From: Burkholderia mayonis
GTDB taxonomy: Bacteria > Pseudomonadota > Gammaproteobacteria > Burkholderiales > Burkholderiaceae
Reading direction: 5' to 3'
Assembly (NCBI RefSeq): GCF_001523745.2
Contig: NZ_CP013387.1
Span: forward strand, 2,666,001-2,730,000
DNA: 64,000 nucleotides
The translations under genes were made by a program, and so were the position numbers. The notes below the pieces were generated by a model. The model saw only the letters and a program-made list of their open reading frames with translations, was not told where the DNA came from and searched no databases. How positions within the stretch are numbered: position 1 is the first letter of the stretch; each line of letters begins with the position of its first letter. This document shows, one piece after another, positions 26,342 through 35,030 of the stretch.

Positions 26342-27541
26342 TTACTTCGCCGCGACGAGCGCCCACAGACGCGCGAGATCCGCCGAGCCATCGCCGCCCT
26401 GCACGCCTCGGAAGGTCTGCACGGCGCGCGCCTTGTCGCCCGCGACGTAATACGCTTCGCCGAGCCGCAGCCGCGCCTCGTCGACATGCTCGAGACCGCC
26501 CTTCGCGAGCGCCGCCTCCATCGCCGCAATGCCCTGCTTCGTCTGGCCGGCGAACACGAGGTTCATGCCGGCGTCGATCGGCGCGACGGGATTCGCGTTG
26601 TCGGCCGGCGACTGCGCGCGCTTCGCCGCAAGCGCCTGCAGCCGCTTCTCGCGATCCGCGCCCGCGTCGCGGCCAAGCGCGCCGGATGCGAAGCCCTGGT
26701 CGATCACTTGCTTCGCTTCCGCTGCGGTACCAGCAACGAGCGCGAGCTGCGTCATCTCCATGTACGCGTCGGCGCCGTTCAGCGCCCCCGTCACGCGCCG
26801 AAGCCGATACATGTCGAGATCGAGCGACGACAGATAGCCCGGCTTGTCGCGGATCGAACGGAACAGTTCGTCCCAATACGCGGGATTCGGGTGATACGCG
26901 ACGAGCTTCTCGAGCGACGCCCGATAGGTCGCGCCGTCCTTCATCTTCTGCGCGCACGTGCCGAGCATCTGCAATTGCGCTTCGTCAGGCGCATGTCCGG
27001 CGCGCGCCTGCGCATCGACGCCCGGCTTGAGCTGACCCACCACCGCCGCGCAATCGTTCGACAGGTAGTACGACTGAACCAGCAGCGTGCGCATGTCGGG
27101 ATCGCCGCCGCCCGCCTTCAGATAGCGCTGCGCGATCCTGATCGTCTGCGGATAGTTCCGCTGCTGGAAATAGACGCCGGCGAGCGCCGCGGTCGTACGC
27201 TGTTCGTCGTCCTTCGACAATCGCCCGGAGCCCAGCACCGCCTCGTACGCCTGGATCGCCGCGCCGGTATCGCCCGCCGCCATCGCCGCCGCGCCACGCA
27301 TCTCTTCGACCATGTAGGTCTCGTACGGCGTCTTGTTCGGCACCGCCGCAGCCTGCGCGATTTTGCCGAGCGCGTCGCGATACTTGTGCGCGCGATACAG
27401 ATCCTGCGCGGCGCCGAGCGGTCGCGCGACGTCCGGGCGCAGCGCTTCGGCGGCGAACGCGACGCCGGACGGCACTGCGAGCGCGCAGCAGCCTCCGAGC
27501 GCAGCCGCCAATACGGCGCACTTCAACCATCGTTGCATCAT
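26342..27541 (-). CDS. exported TPR-repeat protein of the tonB-exbBD unit
   Basis: 399 residues with a signal peptide (CAVLAAALGGCCALAVPSGVAFA). Helical repeats follow with TPR spacing: AAQDLYRAHKYRDALGKI, GDTGAAIQAYEAVLGSG, ALAGVYFQQRNYPQTIRIAQRYL, LRLGEAYYVAGDKARAVQTF. It is located in the periplasm. TPR proteins are found next to exbD in several TonB clusters and may link the motor to a receptor or to peptidoglycan. It starts 16 bp after the second exbD stop, so it belongs to the same transcript. Confidence 0.8.
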   Translation of the reverse strand: MMQRWLKCAVLAAALGGCCALAVPSGVAFAAEALRPDVARPLGAAQDLYRAHKYRDALGKIAQAAAVPNKTPYETYMVEEMRGAAAMAAGDTGAAIQAYEAVLGSGRLSKDDEQRTTAALAGVYFQQRNYPQTIRIAQRYLKAGGGDPDMRTLLVQSYYLSNDCAAVVGQLKPGVDAQARAGHAPDEAQLQMLGTCAQKMKDGATYRASLEKLVAYHPNPAYWDELFRSIRDKPGYLSSLDLDMYRLRRVTGALNGADAYMEMTQLALVAGTAAEAKQVIDQGFASGALGRDAGADREKRLQALAAKRAQSPADNANPVAPIDAGMNLVFAGQTKQGIAAMEAALAKGGLEHVDEARLRLGEAYYVAGDKARAVQTFRGVQGGDGSADLARLWALVAAK

Positions 27542-27557
27542 GGGATCGCTCGCTTCG

Positions 27558-27983
27558 TTATTGCATGTACTGCTCGTTGCCGATCAACCCGATCTTCGTC
27601 GCGCCGATGCGCTGCGCGGACGCGAGCACCGCGGCGACGTCCTTGTACGGCGCGAGCTTGTTCGGCCGCAGATGGATTTCCGCCTGCACCGGCTCGGCCG
27701 CGACCTGCGCGAGCTTCGCTTCGAGCGCCGCGCGGTTCGGCACGGGCGCGCCATTCCATGTCGTCGTGCCGTCGAAATCGATGTCGATCTGCACGATCTC
27801 GGGCGGCGTCGCGGGCGGCGGCGGGTTGCCGATCGGCAGGTTCATCTTGATCGAATGCATCTGGATCGGGATCGTGATGATCAACATGATCAGCAGCACC
27901 AGCATCACGTCGATGAGCGGCGTCGTGTTGATGTCGACCATCACGTCCGGCTCGCCGCCGCCTGAAGATACGTTCATTCCCAT
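27558..27983 (-). CDS. exbD: ExbD-type biopolymer transport protein (second copy)
   Basis: 141 residues. A short cytoplasmic tail is followed by one membrane helix that carries the proton-pathway Asp (INTTPLIDVMLVLLIMLIITIP, Asp26). A periplasmic domain with ADSV-like binding fold follows (VQIDIDFDGTTTWNG, LRPNKLAPYKDVAAVLA). With ExbB it uses the proton gradient to energise TonB. It is 9 bp after the first exbD; two ExbD copies in one unit often mean a dedicated or heterodimeric motor. Confidence 0.9.
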   Translation of the reverse strand: MGMNVSSGGGEPDVMVDINTTPLIDVMLVLLIMLIITIPIQMHSIKMNLPIGNPPPPATPPEIVQIDIDFDGTTTWNGAPVPNRAALEAKLAQVAAEPVQAEIHLRPNKLAPYKDVAAVLASAQRIGATKIGLIGNEQYMQ

Positions 27984-27992
27984 TGTCGCCTC

Positions 27993-28415
27993 CTAGCCGC
28001 CGCGCGCGGGCGGTTCCGTAATGAACGAGACCTTCGCGATGCCGGCCCGCTCGCATGCGGTGATCACGCGGCCGATGAACTCGTAGCGCGTGTTCTGGTC
28101 GCCGCGCACGTGCACGTCCGGTTGCGGATTCATCGTCGATACCGTCTTCAGCTTCGAGAGCAGCGTCGACGCATCGACGAGGGTCTCGTTCCAGAAAACA
28201 TCACCGTCGCGATTGACCGCGATTTCGACGCTTTTCGGCGTCGTCTGCAGCGGCTGGATCGTTTCCTTCGGCAACTGCAGCTGGATCGTGTGCGTGACGA
28301 CCGGAATCGTGATCAGGAAGATGATCAGCAGCACCAGCATCACGTCGACGAGCGGCGTCGTGTTGATGTTGGAGATCACCTCGTCGTTATCGTCCTGCCC
28401 GACGCTCATGGCCAT
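27993..28415 (-). CDS. exbD: ExbD-type biopolymer transport protein (first copy)
   Basis: 140 residues with the same plan as its neighbour: INTTPLVDVMLVLLIIFLITIPVV with the conserved Asp, then a periplasmic domain (SVEIAVNRDGDVFWNE, DVHVRGDQNTRYEFIGRVITACERAG). It follows exbB by 13 bp. The two ExbD proteins differ clearly outside the helix, so this is not a recent duplication. Confidence 0.9.
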   Translation of the reverse strand: MAMSVGQDDNDEVISNINTTPLVDVMLVLLIIFLITIPVVTHTIQLQLPKETIQPLQTTPKSVEIAVNRDGDVFWNETLVDASTLLSKLKTVSTMNPQPDVHVRGDQNTRYEFIGRVITACERAGIAKVSFITEPPARGG

Positions 28416-28428
28416 GGCGCACCTCGCT

Positions 28429-29322
28429 TCAGCGGACGAGCGACGCGGTCTGCACGTTGTTCGCTCGCGGCAAGCGCTTGCCGCCTGCGAGCAGTACCGT
28501 GTGAAGCTGTGCGCCGAAGTTGCGCACGCGCTCCATCACCGACTTGTTGCGACGCACGAGGAAGTTGTAGCCGAGCACGGCGGGCACCGCGACCGCGAGG
28601 CCGATCGCTGTCATGATCAGCGCCTCGCCGACCGGGCCCGCGACCTTGTCGATCGACGCCTGGCCCGCGATGCCGATCGCCGTCAGCGCATGATAGATGC
28701 CCCACACGGTGCCGAACAGGCCGACGAACGGCGCTGTCGAGCCGACCGTACCGAGGAAGGCGAGCCCGTCTTGCAGGCGATTCGACACGTTCGTGATCGC
28801 GCGCTCGACCGACACGTCGATCCACGTATTGCGGTCGACGGCTTCGAGCAGCGCGTTGTCGTGATGCTCGCCCGCCTCGATCGCCGTTTCGGCAATGAAG
28901 CGGAACGGCGACGCCTCGTCGAGCCGCTTCGCGCCTTCGGCGAGCGACGGCGCGCTCCACAACTGCTCGTCGGCGACCCTCGCGCGGCGGTTCGCGCGCA
29001 GCTGCTCGAGAAACTTGGTGATCATGATGTACCAGCTTCCCATCGACATCACGACGAGCAGCAGCAGCACGAAGCGTGCGACGAAGTCGCCGTTCTTCCA
29101 CAACGCGCCGAGGCCGTACGGATTCTCGACCGCTTCCGTCGCGGCAGGCGGGGGCGCCGGCTCCGCCGTGGTGTTCGCCGTCTGTGGCGCAGTTGCCGCG
29201 GACACCGCGACCGCCGCGTCGCTCGCCTGAGCGAAAGCCTGCTGCGGCGCGACAAGCGCGTCAACCGCAACGACGGAGATCAACATGCTTGCCGCCAGAG
29301 CGGCCAGTGAACGCTTGGTCAT
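28429..29322 (-). CDS. exbB: ExbB/TolQ-type proton channel protein
   Basis: 297 residues from the ATG preceded by GAGTGGGT; the longer upstream frame lacks sense. There is an N-terminal signal-like segment and an Ala/Pro spacer (ending VENPYGLGALW), then helix one (FVARFVLLLLVVMSMGSWYIM). The cytoplasmic loop has the MotA/ExbB signature, and helices two and three follow (LAFLGTVGSTAPFVGLFGTVWG; GEALIMTAIGLAVAVPAVLGYNFL). Pentameric ExbB with ExbD drives TonB. The extra exported N-terminus is typical of the longer ExbB class. Confidence 0.92.
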   Translation of the reverse strand: MTKRSLAALAASMLISVVAVDALVAPQQAFAQASDAAVAVSAATAPQTANTTAEPAPPPAATEAVENPYGLGALWKNGDFVARFVLLLLVVMSMGSWYIMITKFLEQLRANRRARVADEQLWSAPSLAEGAKRLDEASPFRFIAETAIEAGEHHDNALLEAVDRNTWIDVSVERAITNVSNRLQDGLAFLGTVGSTAPFVGLFGTVWGIYHALTAIGIAGQASIDKVAGPVGEALIMTAIGLAVAVPAVLGYNFLVRRNKSVMERVRNFGAQLHTVLLAGGKRLPRANNVQTASLVR

Positions 29323-29394
29323 ACCCACTCCAAATTTTTTCGTTAAACTAACTAACAAGATTCGACCCCGATCCTCTCTGGCCCGCATACGGGC

Positions 29395-30093
29395 TTAGTT
29401 CAGGTTGAACGAGAACGGAACCTGCACGCGCACCGACTGCCCTTGCGCCACGCACTTGAACTGCTTGACCGCATTGAACGCCGCACGATCGAGCACCGAA
29501 TCCGCTGACTGCGCGACGCGCTCGTTCGTGACGTGTCCTTCGGCATCGACGACGAATTCGATCGTCACGTCGCCTGTGATGTTGTTCTCCTGGGCTTCCT
29601 TCGGATACTGCATCGAAGCGCGGATCTGGTCCGAATTCGGGCACACGACGCCCACTTCGTGGCTGACGGCCTTCGCCGGCGCGGGCGCGGCGGCCACCGG
29701 CGCCTGCACGGCGGGCGCGGACGGCACGGGCGCCGCCTGATGCGTGATCGACGGCTGCGTCGGCGCCTGCACCGGCACTTCCGGCGGTGGAACGAACGGC
29801 GGGGGCGGCGGCGCGAATTTCGGCGGCGGCAGCTTGATCGTCGGCATCGGCGGCGGAGGCGGCGGCTTCACCGGTTCGATGATGTGCGTCTCGATCGGAT
29901 GCTGGATGACTTGGACCACTTTCGTCGCTAGACCGTTGAGGAGCGCATAGACCAGCACGATGTGCAGCGCGAGCACGATCGCGAGGCCGCCGAAGCGCCG
30001 AGCCGGGTTCTGCTGCCGTTTGCCGAATTCGCGCGGACGACCGAGCCGCGCGAGTCCGTCGTTTGAAACAGCCAAGCCTTCGTCGACTTTCAT
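29395..30093 (-). CDS. tonB: TonB energy transducer
   Basis: 232 residues from ATG 30093, in the same GTGGGTATG context as exbB. One membrane helix lies at about 34-55 (FGGLAIVLALHIVLVYALL). A proline-rich periplasmic spacer follows at 74-103 (PVKPPPPPPMPTIKLPP), then the C-terminal domain with SMQYPKEAQENNITGDVTIEF and DRAAFNAVKQFKC. Two Cys (VVCPNS and FKCVAQ) may form a disulfide. The C-terminal domain contacts the TonB box of receptors; the partner here is probably the receptor at 22.3-25.1 kb. It heads the tonB-exbB-exbD-exbD-TPR unit. Confidence 0.92.
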   Translation of the reverse strand: MKVDEGLAVSNDGLARLGRPREFGKRQQNPARRFGGLAIVLALHIVLVYALLNGLATKVVQVIQHPIETHIIEPVKPPPPPPMPTIKLPPPKFAPPPPPFVPPPEVPVQAPTQPSITHQAAPVPSAPAVQAPVAAAPAPAKAVSHEVGVVCPNSDQIRASMQYPKEAQENNITGDVTIEFVVDAEGHVTNERVAQSADSVLDRAAFNAVKQFKCVAQGQSVRVQVPFSFNLN

Positions 30094-31223
30094 ACCCACT
30101 TTCACCCCCAAGCATGATTCGCCCTGCCGTCCAGTTGCGGCTCGATACACTGGATCCGCCATTCGCCCATTGGCTCTCAAGCCTTCAATTTGCTTTGGCA
30201 TCCAAATTATCAGGCTCGATGCTCGATGCGAATTCAACCGATACAACGCTATTGATTTATTTCCCGCAGGTTCATTGGCCGATTTGCCGTTGCAGCAACG
30301 CCTTCAGACAGGTTTTCGTCAGGTAGAGGCTCGAACCGCAATCATCAGCCGAAGTGCGCGCCCTTTACTTTCTTCAAGCGCCTGCCTACAAGGCACGCCT
30401 TCGGTGCAAACGATAGCAAGGAAAAAATTTTGCCGTCAAACTTTATTTGATGCGCCCACACAAAATTTGGAGCATTTATTCGAAAAACAATTTAGTAAGC
30501 ATTTTGAATTGAATTTGTCGACAAAGTAATTGATTTGTATGGATCGACGTTTCGGTTATCTGCCAAGCAGCTCGATTAACTTAATTGGTGCACTGCAATT
30601 TCGAGATTACGTTTCTGATGCATCTTTGCATTTTCAAAATTTCATGGAGCGTTCGCATCTTCTTAGGCGGTTTCGCTTCGATCTCTTGCTTTGCATATCT
30701 AAATAACTTCTCGAAAATCGACGTTGTCGCGGACATGATGCCGCGCGCTCGAATCGCGGGATCGCTCGTCGCGTCGCAGACGGAATTCGCAATCGCCGTC
30801 GGCATGGCGGGAACCTCTCGGCATCGCGCGACGTCACGCTTCGCATTATCCGTATCCCGATCGTCTCGCGCTTGAAACGCGAACCGGCGTGCTCGCCGAA
30901 CATGCATCTCGACGCATCAGCCACACGAGCGAAAAATTTCGGACGACGGCACCGTTTCAGACACGCTCGCCGAACATTCGCCACGCGCGAACTGCGCACC
31001 GTCAAATCGACTCGGCGATTCTTCCGCTAGAATGCGCTCGGCGGAACGAGCAGTATCGAACCACAACCACAAGCTGCCCGCCTGCATGAGCCAATCCCGG
31101 CGATGGAACCCAGATGAGACTCGTGCGCGACATCATTGAAGGCGGCGCGCCGCCGACCGGACAGACAATCGACGAAGCGTCGCCGCGCGCCGTGCACGCC
31201 CCCATGGACGGATACCCGTCGCG
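30094..31223. other. AT-rich intergenic region between tonB and the sensor kinase
   Basis: 1130 bp between divergent genes. About 30180-30720 is strikingly lower in GC than the rest of the window. I see no protein with a credible family, codon pattern or ribosome site in any frame. It should hold the tonB promoter and the promoter of the two-component genes. The right-hand part (30900-31220) returns to normal GC. A small RNA or old insertion cannot be excluded. Confidence 0.5.
30410..30439 (-). promoter_or_regulatory. candidate sigma-70 promoter upstream of tonB
   Basis: On the minus strand TTGACG (30439-30434) is followed after 18 nt by TATCGT (30415-30410), in an AT-rich stretch about 320 bp before the tonB start. 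Pattern match only; the long leader is a weak point. Confidence 0.3.
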
Positions 31224-32624
31224 ATGAGACTGAAATTCAAGATCTTCCTGCTCGCGATCGTCCCCTTCCTCGTGACGATCGCGGCGATCGGCCTCGGCGT
31301 GCGCCAGCAGGCGACCGTGCTCGCGCGCACGCAGCACGCGACGATCGAGGCCGCGTATCTGTCGAGCAAGGAAATCGAGCTCGAGCATTACGTCGACCTC
31401 GCGACGAGCGCGGTCGAGCCGCTGTACGAGGCGGGCCGCGACAACGCGCGCGACGACGCGCTGCTGCGCCAGCAGGCGCTCGCGATGCTTCAGAAGATGG
31501 AATTCGGCCCCGACGGCTACTTCTTCGTCTACGACCTGCACGGCAATTCGCTGATGCATCCGCGCGAGCCCGAACGGGTCGGACACAATTATTGGACGCT
31601 GCGCGATCCGCGAGGCTCGCTGACGATTCAGCAACTGATTGCGGCCGCGTCGCGCGGCGGCGGCTACGTGCGCTACGTGTGGCAGCGTCCGTCGACGGGC
31701 AAGCTCGCGCCGAAGCTCGGCTACGTCGTCTCGCTGCCGCGCTGGGGCTGGATGGTAGGCACCGGCATCTATCTCGACGACGTCGACACCGCGCTCGCAC
31801 GGATCGACGAACGCGCATCGGCCAACATCGAGCGCACGATGACGTGGCTCAGCACGATCGCGCTTGCGGGCGCGGCGGTGATCGCACTGTGTGCGCTCGT
31901 GCTGAATGTCAGCGAGTCGCGCAGTGCGGACGCGAAGCTCAAACGCCTCGCGCAGCAGGTCGTCGAATCGCAGGAGCAGGAGCGCGCGCGCCTCGCGCGC
32001 GAGCTGCACGACGGCATCAGCCAGATGATGGTGTCGGCGAAGCTGATGTTCGAATCGGCGCTCGAACGCTTCGCGCGCTTGCCGGCGCGCGAGGACGCGG
32101 CGGAAGCCGCGCTGTCGAAAGGCATCGCACGGCTCGGCGACACGCTGCGCGAAGTGCGCCGCATCTCGCACGCGCTGCGCCCGACGATGCTCGACGACCT
32201 CGGCCTCGCGGCCGCGCTCGAGCAACTGGTGCGCGAGCTCGGCGCGGAGACGGGCGTCGAGCTCGGCTTCACGCAGGTCGATCACGGCAGCGCGCCGCCG
32301 CTGCCCGCGCCCGTGAAGACCGCGCTCTTCCGCATCGCGCAGGAAGCGCTGACGAACATCCTGCGCCACGCGCACGCGACGCGTGCGGCCGTCGCGCTCG
32401 ACATGTCGTCGCGCGAAGTCGCACTAACGATCGCCGACAACGGCCGCGGCTTCGACGCCGTGCGCGCACAGGCAGACGCGCGCGGCGGCGTCGGCCTGCG
32501 CAACATGCGCGAGCGGCTCGACGCACTCGGCGGCACGCTCGCGATCAGCTCGCAACTCGGACACACGGTCGTCGCCGCGCGCGTGCCGTTGTCCGGCGCC
32601 GCCCTCACAGGAACCACGCGATGA
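31224..32624 (+). CDS. Cache-domain sensor histidine kinase (NarL/UhpB class)
   Basis: 466 residues. Helix one is at 6-26 and a periplasmic single Cache domain at about 30-205 has the hallmark GYFFVYDLHGNSLMHP and WGWMVGTGIYLDDVD. Helix two is at 207-229. A HisKA_3 dimerisation domain follows with the phospho-acceptor His262 in LARELHDGISQMM, then a HATPase_c domain with FRIAQEALTNILRHAHAT, DNGRGF and GGVGLRNMRERL. Cache domains bind small organic ligands such as carboxylates. The stop overlaps the response-regulator start (ATGA), forming a two-gene unit. Confidence 0.9.
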   Translation: MRLKFKIFLLAIVPFLVTIAAIGLGVRQQATVLARTQHATIEAAYLSSKEIELEHYVDLATSAVEPLYEAGRDNARDDALLRQQALAMLQKMEFGPDGYFFVYDLHGNSLMHPREPERVGHNYWTLRDPRGSLTIQQLIAAASRGGGYVRYVWQRPSTGKLAPKLGYVVSLPRWGWMVGTGIYLDDVDTALARIDERASANIERTMTWLSTIALAGAAVIALCALVLNVSESRSADAKLKRLAQQVVESQEQERARLARELHDGISQMMVSAKLMFESALERFARLPAREDAAEAALSKGIARLGDTLREVRRISHALRPTMLDDLGLAAALEQLVRELGAETGVELGFTQVDHGSAPPLPAPVKTALFRIAQEALTNILRHAHATRAAVALDMSSREVALTIADNGRGFDAVRAQADARGGVGLRNMRERLDALGGTLAISSQLGHTVVAARVPLSGAALTGTTR

Positions 32625-33268
32625 CCACTGCCTCTCCCACGCCCCGCACCGCGCGCCTCTTGCTCGTCGACGACCATCCGCTCGTGCGCGACGGCCTCAA
32701 GATGCGCCTCGAAGCGGCGCCCGGCCTCGCCGTCGTCGGCGAAGCGGGCAATGCCGACGAAGCGCTCGCACTCGCCGAATCGCTCGAACCCGATCTCGCG
32801 CTAATGGACATCGGCATGCAGGGGATGAACGGGATCGCGCTCGCGGGCGTCTTTCACGAGCGCTTTCCGGCAATCCGCGTGCTGATGCTGTCGATGCACG
32901 ACAACGTCGAATATGTGATGCAGGCCGTGCGCGCGGGCGCGAGCGGCTATCTGCTGAAGGATTCGCCCGCGACCGAAATCGTTCGCGCGATCGGCGCGGT
33001 GCTCGCCGGGCAGACGTTCTTCAGCGAGGGCCTTGCCGCGCGGATGATTCATGCAAGCGCGGAAGCGTCGCCGCTCGATCGGCTGACGCCGCGCGAGCGC
33101 GACATCCTCGATGCGCTTGCACAAGGGTTGTCGAGCAAGCAGATCGCGCAACAGAACGGCCTGTCGGTGCGCACGGTCGAGACGCATCGGCTGAATCTCA
33201 AACGCAAGCTCGACATCGAGGGCCAGGCGGAGCTGATCAAGTTCGCGGTCGAGCATCACAGGCGCTGA
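32621..33268 (+). CDS. LuxR/NarL-type response regulator
   Basis: 215 residues. The receiver domain has the DD pair (LLLVDDHPLVRDG), phospho-acceptor Asp63 in LALMDIGMQGMNG, and LKDSPATEIV. The C-terminal LuxR-type DNA-binding domain follows: LTPRERDILDALAQGLSSKQIAQ, with the recognition helix at LSVRTVETHRLNLKRKL. Coupled to the Cache kinase by a 4-bp overlap. Targets are unknown; the AT-rich region upstream of the kinase is one candidate. A terminator follows 36 bp downstream. Confidence 0.9.
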   Translation: MTTASPTPRTARLLLVDDHPLVRDGLKMRLEAAPGLAVVGEAGNADEALALAESLEPDLALMDIGMQGMNGIALAGVFHERFPAIRVLMLSMHDNVEYVMQAVRAGASGYLLKDSPATEIVRAIGAVLAGQTFFSEGLAARMIHASAEASPLDRLTPRERDILDALAQGLSSKQIAQQNGLSVRTVETHRLNLKRKLDIEGQAELIKFAVEHHRR

Positions 33269-33304
33269 GCGTCAGGCGCCGTGCGCAAGCACGCGCAACG
33301 CAAC

Positions 33305-33331
33305 AAAAAAGGGCGCCGCGGCGCCCTTTTT
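33305..33331. terminator. bidirectional rho-independent terminator
   Basis: AAAAAA, then the palindrome GGGCGCCGCGGCGCCC at 33311-33326, then TTTTT. It serves the response regulator on the + strand and the mlaC-like gene on the minus strand, which converge here. Confidence 0.92.
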
Positions 33332-33361
33332 GCATGACGAATGCCGAAACGGCCGGCGCAC

Positions 33362-33958
33362 TCAGTTCGTGCGCGCGTTGTGCTTCGTCAGGAATGCGAT
33401 CAGACCGTCGATGCCGCCCTGCGTGAGCTGCGCCTTGAACTGGCCCTGGTAGACCTGGATCAGCCACGCGCCCGACATGTCGATGTCGTAAATCTTCCAA
33501 TCGTTGCCGATCTTGCCGAGCCGGTAGCCGACCGACTGGCTGTCGCCCGGCGTCGCCACCGTCGAGCGCACGAGCGCGTCGGCGCCGCCCGCGCCCGCCG
33601 CCTTGAACGAGAACTTCGCGTCCTGGCTGCCGAGCTGCGCGAGCGATGCCGCATACGTGCGCGTCATCAGAATCCGGAACTGCTTGTAAAGCTCTTGCTG
33701 TTGCTGCGGCGTCGCCTGCTTCCACGCGTCGCCGACGGCGATGCGCGTCGTGCGCTCGAAGTTCGTCGCGGGCAGGAAGCGCGCTTCGACGATCTGCGTG
33801 ATCTTCGCCATGTCGCCGCCGCGCGCGGCGGGATCCGCCCTCATCGCGCCGACGGTGCCCTCGACGGCGTTCTTGACCACCTCGACGGGCGCGGTTTGAG
33901 CGAATGCCGAAACGGACACGACGGCCGCAGCCACAAAAGCAAACAAATGACGTTTCAT
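33362..33958 (-). CDS. mlaC: MlaC/Ttg2D-like periplasmic phospholipid-binding protein
   Basis: 198 residues. A signal peptide (FAFVAAAVVSVSAFAQ) is followed by the MlaC fold: ARFLPATNFERTTRIAVGDAWKQATPQQQQELYKQF, broken as usual before RTYAASLAQ, then GNDWKIYDIDMSGAWLIQVYQGQF near the end. MlaC ferries phospholipids between the outer-membrane MlaA complex and the inner-membrane MlaFEDB. No mlaFEDB genes are nearby; the window has an mlaA at 61.4 kb. The gene could equally be the HpnM-type homologue linked to hopanoids. Single-gene unit. Confidence 0.85.
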   Translation of the reverse strand: MKRHLFAFVAAAVVSVSAFAQTAPVEVVKNAVEGTVGAMRADPAARGGDMAKITQIVEARFLPATNFERTTRIAVGDAWKQATPQQQQELYKQFRILMTRTYAASLAQLGSQDAKFSFKAAGAGGADALVRSTVATPGDSQSVGYRLGKIGNDWKIYDIDMSGAWLIQVYQGQFKAQLTQGGIDGLIAFLTKHNARTN

Positions 33959-34256
33959 GCGTGTATCGAACCTGGAAGGGAAGAAGCCGGACGCGACACG
34001 GCGCCGGCGCAGACGAAACAGTATACCGAGCTTGGCGCGCTCGCGCGGCGCCGTGACGGTCTGTTACCGAATAGGCGAAATATTTACGATGCGGCTGGCG
34101 ATGCGGCGCATATCGCCGTCGAGGGCACCGCCGACGCGCGCGAACATGCGTGCGCGGCCGATCGACGCATGCCGTCGCGACCCGCTCGCGACGCGCGCTC
34201 GCCTCGCCGTCGCAGGCCGGGCTTTCCGGCGCCCGCCGCCAGACGACGCGCGGCGC

Positions 34257-34997
34257 TCACGCGTCGAGGCAGCAAGAGAGGCTCATCTCGAAATAACGGA
34301 AGCTGCGCTCGATGCCGGCCGCGACGTCGCGCACCTGCTCGGTGCTCGGCGATTGGCCGAGGATCGTCGCGACGATGTCGAGCGCTTCCCACGGATGCTT
34401 GTCATCGTAGCTCGAATGCAGCTTCAGCCAGCGCATCGCGCGTCCGCGCACGCCTTCGGCAAAGCCACGCTCGTAGACGTCCGAGCGGCACAGGTCCGCA
34501 CTCCATTCGCCCGTCACGCCTTCGATCGCATAGTTGGTCGCCGCGATGCTCGCCGCGAGCGCATCCGCGCTGCTGCTCTTCCAGCACCAGTGGCTGAGCG
34601 CGAGCGCGGCGGGCGGACTGTCGCCGTCGATCAACTGCCGGCGCGGCACGCCGCTCGCTTCCGCCCAGTTGACCCAATGCTCGACGTGGTTCAGCTCGAC
34701 GCGGATGTTGCGGATCAGGTAGCGGCGCGCCTTCTCGTCGCCCGACGAGCTCGTGCCGTTCGCCTTCAGCAGGTTCATCGACATGTACTTCGGAAACTGC
34801 TCGACGACGGGCCAGCCGTTCACGAAGAACGCAGCCAGTTGCCGTGGCGCGAGACGGCCGTCGCGCATCAACGAGAAGACTTCGTGGAAGCGCACCCGGT
34901 CGCGCGCTTCCCGCACCGTGCCGACCACGTCCTGTAGCCAGTGTGGATAGCTCCCGATATCCATCAAATCGCCGTCGCGTTCAAAAGGGATATGCAA
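34257..34997 (-). CDS. heme-oxygenase-like (HDO/TenA/PqqC-type) protein, probable TTG start
   Basis: About 246 residues. An all-helical TenA/PqqC-like fold is suggested by carboxylate/His clusters at NIRVELNHVEHWVNW, NYAIEGVTGEW and LHSSYDDKHPWEALDI. This spacing resembles the diiron-binding set of heme-oxygenase-like diiron oxidases. Those enzymes oxidise or cleave small molecules, and the substrate here is unknown. Start: an ATG exists at 35021, but AAGGAG (35009-35004) lies downstream of it and exactly 6 nt before an in-frame TTG at 34997, so TTG is favoured. It follows the GGDEF-EAL gene by about 34 bp and may share its transcript. Confidence 0.65.
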   Translation of the reverse strand: MHIPFERDGDLMDIGSYPHWLQDVVGTVREARDRVRFHEVFSLMRDGRLAPRQLAAFFVNGWPVVEQFPKYMSMNLLKANGTSSSGDEKARRYLIRNIRVELNHVEHWVNWAEASGVPRRQLIDGDSPPAALALSHWCWKSSSADALAASIAATNYAIEGVTGEWSADLCRSDVYERGFAEGVRGRAMRWLKLHSSYDDKHPWEALDIVATILGQSPSTEQVRDVAAGIERSFRYFEMSLSCCLDA

Positions 34998-35000
34998 TTT

Positions 35001-35009
35001 CCTCTCCTT
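35001..35009 (-). promoter_or_regulatory. Shine-Dalgarno that favours a TTG start
   Basis: AAGGAGAGG on the minus strand, with 6 nt between its GGAG core and TTG 34997. The ATG at 35021 lies upstream of this site and has no comparable ribosome site. Confidence 0.6.
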
Positions 35010-35030
35010 AGATAAAGTCATCGAACCACG

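Noticed and set aside
27558..28415. Recent tandem duplication of exbD
   Set aside because: The two proteins share only the membrane-helix motif and family residues and differ strongly elsewhere.
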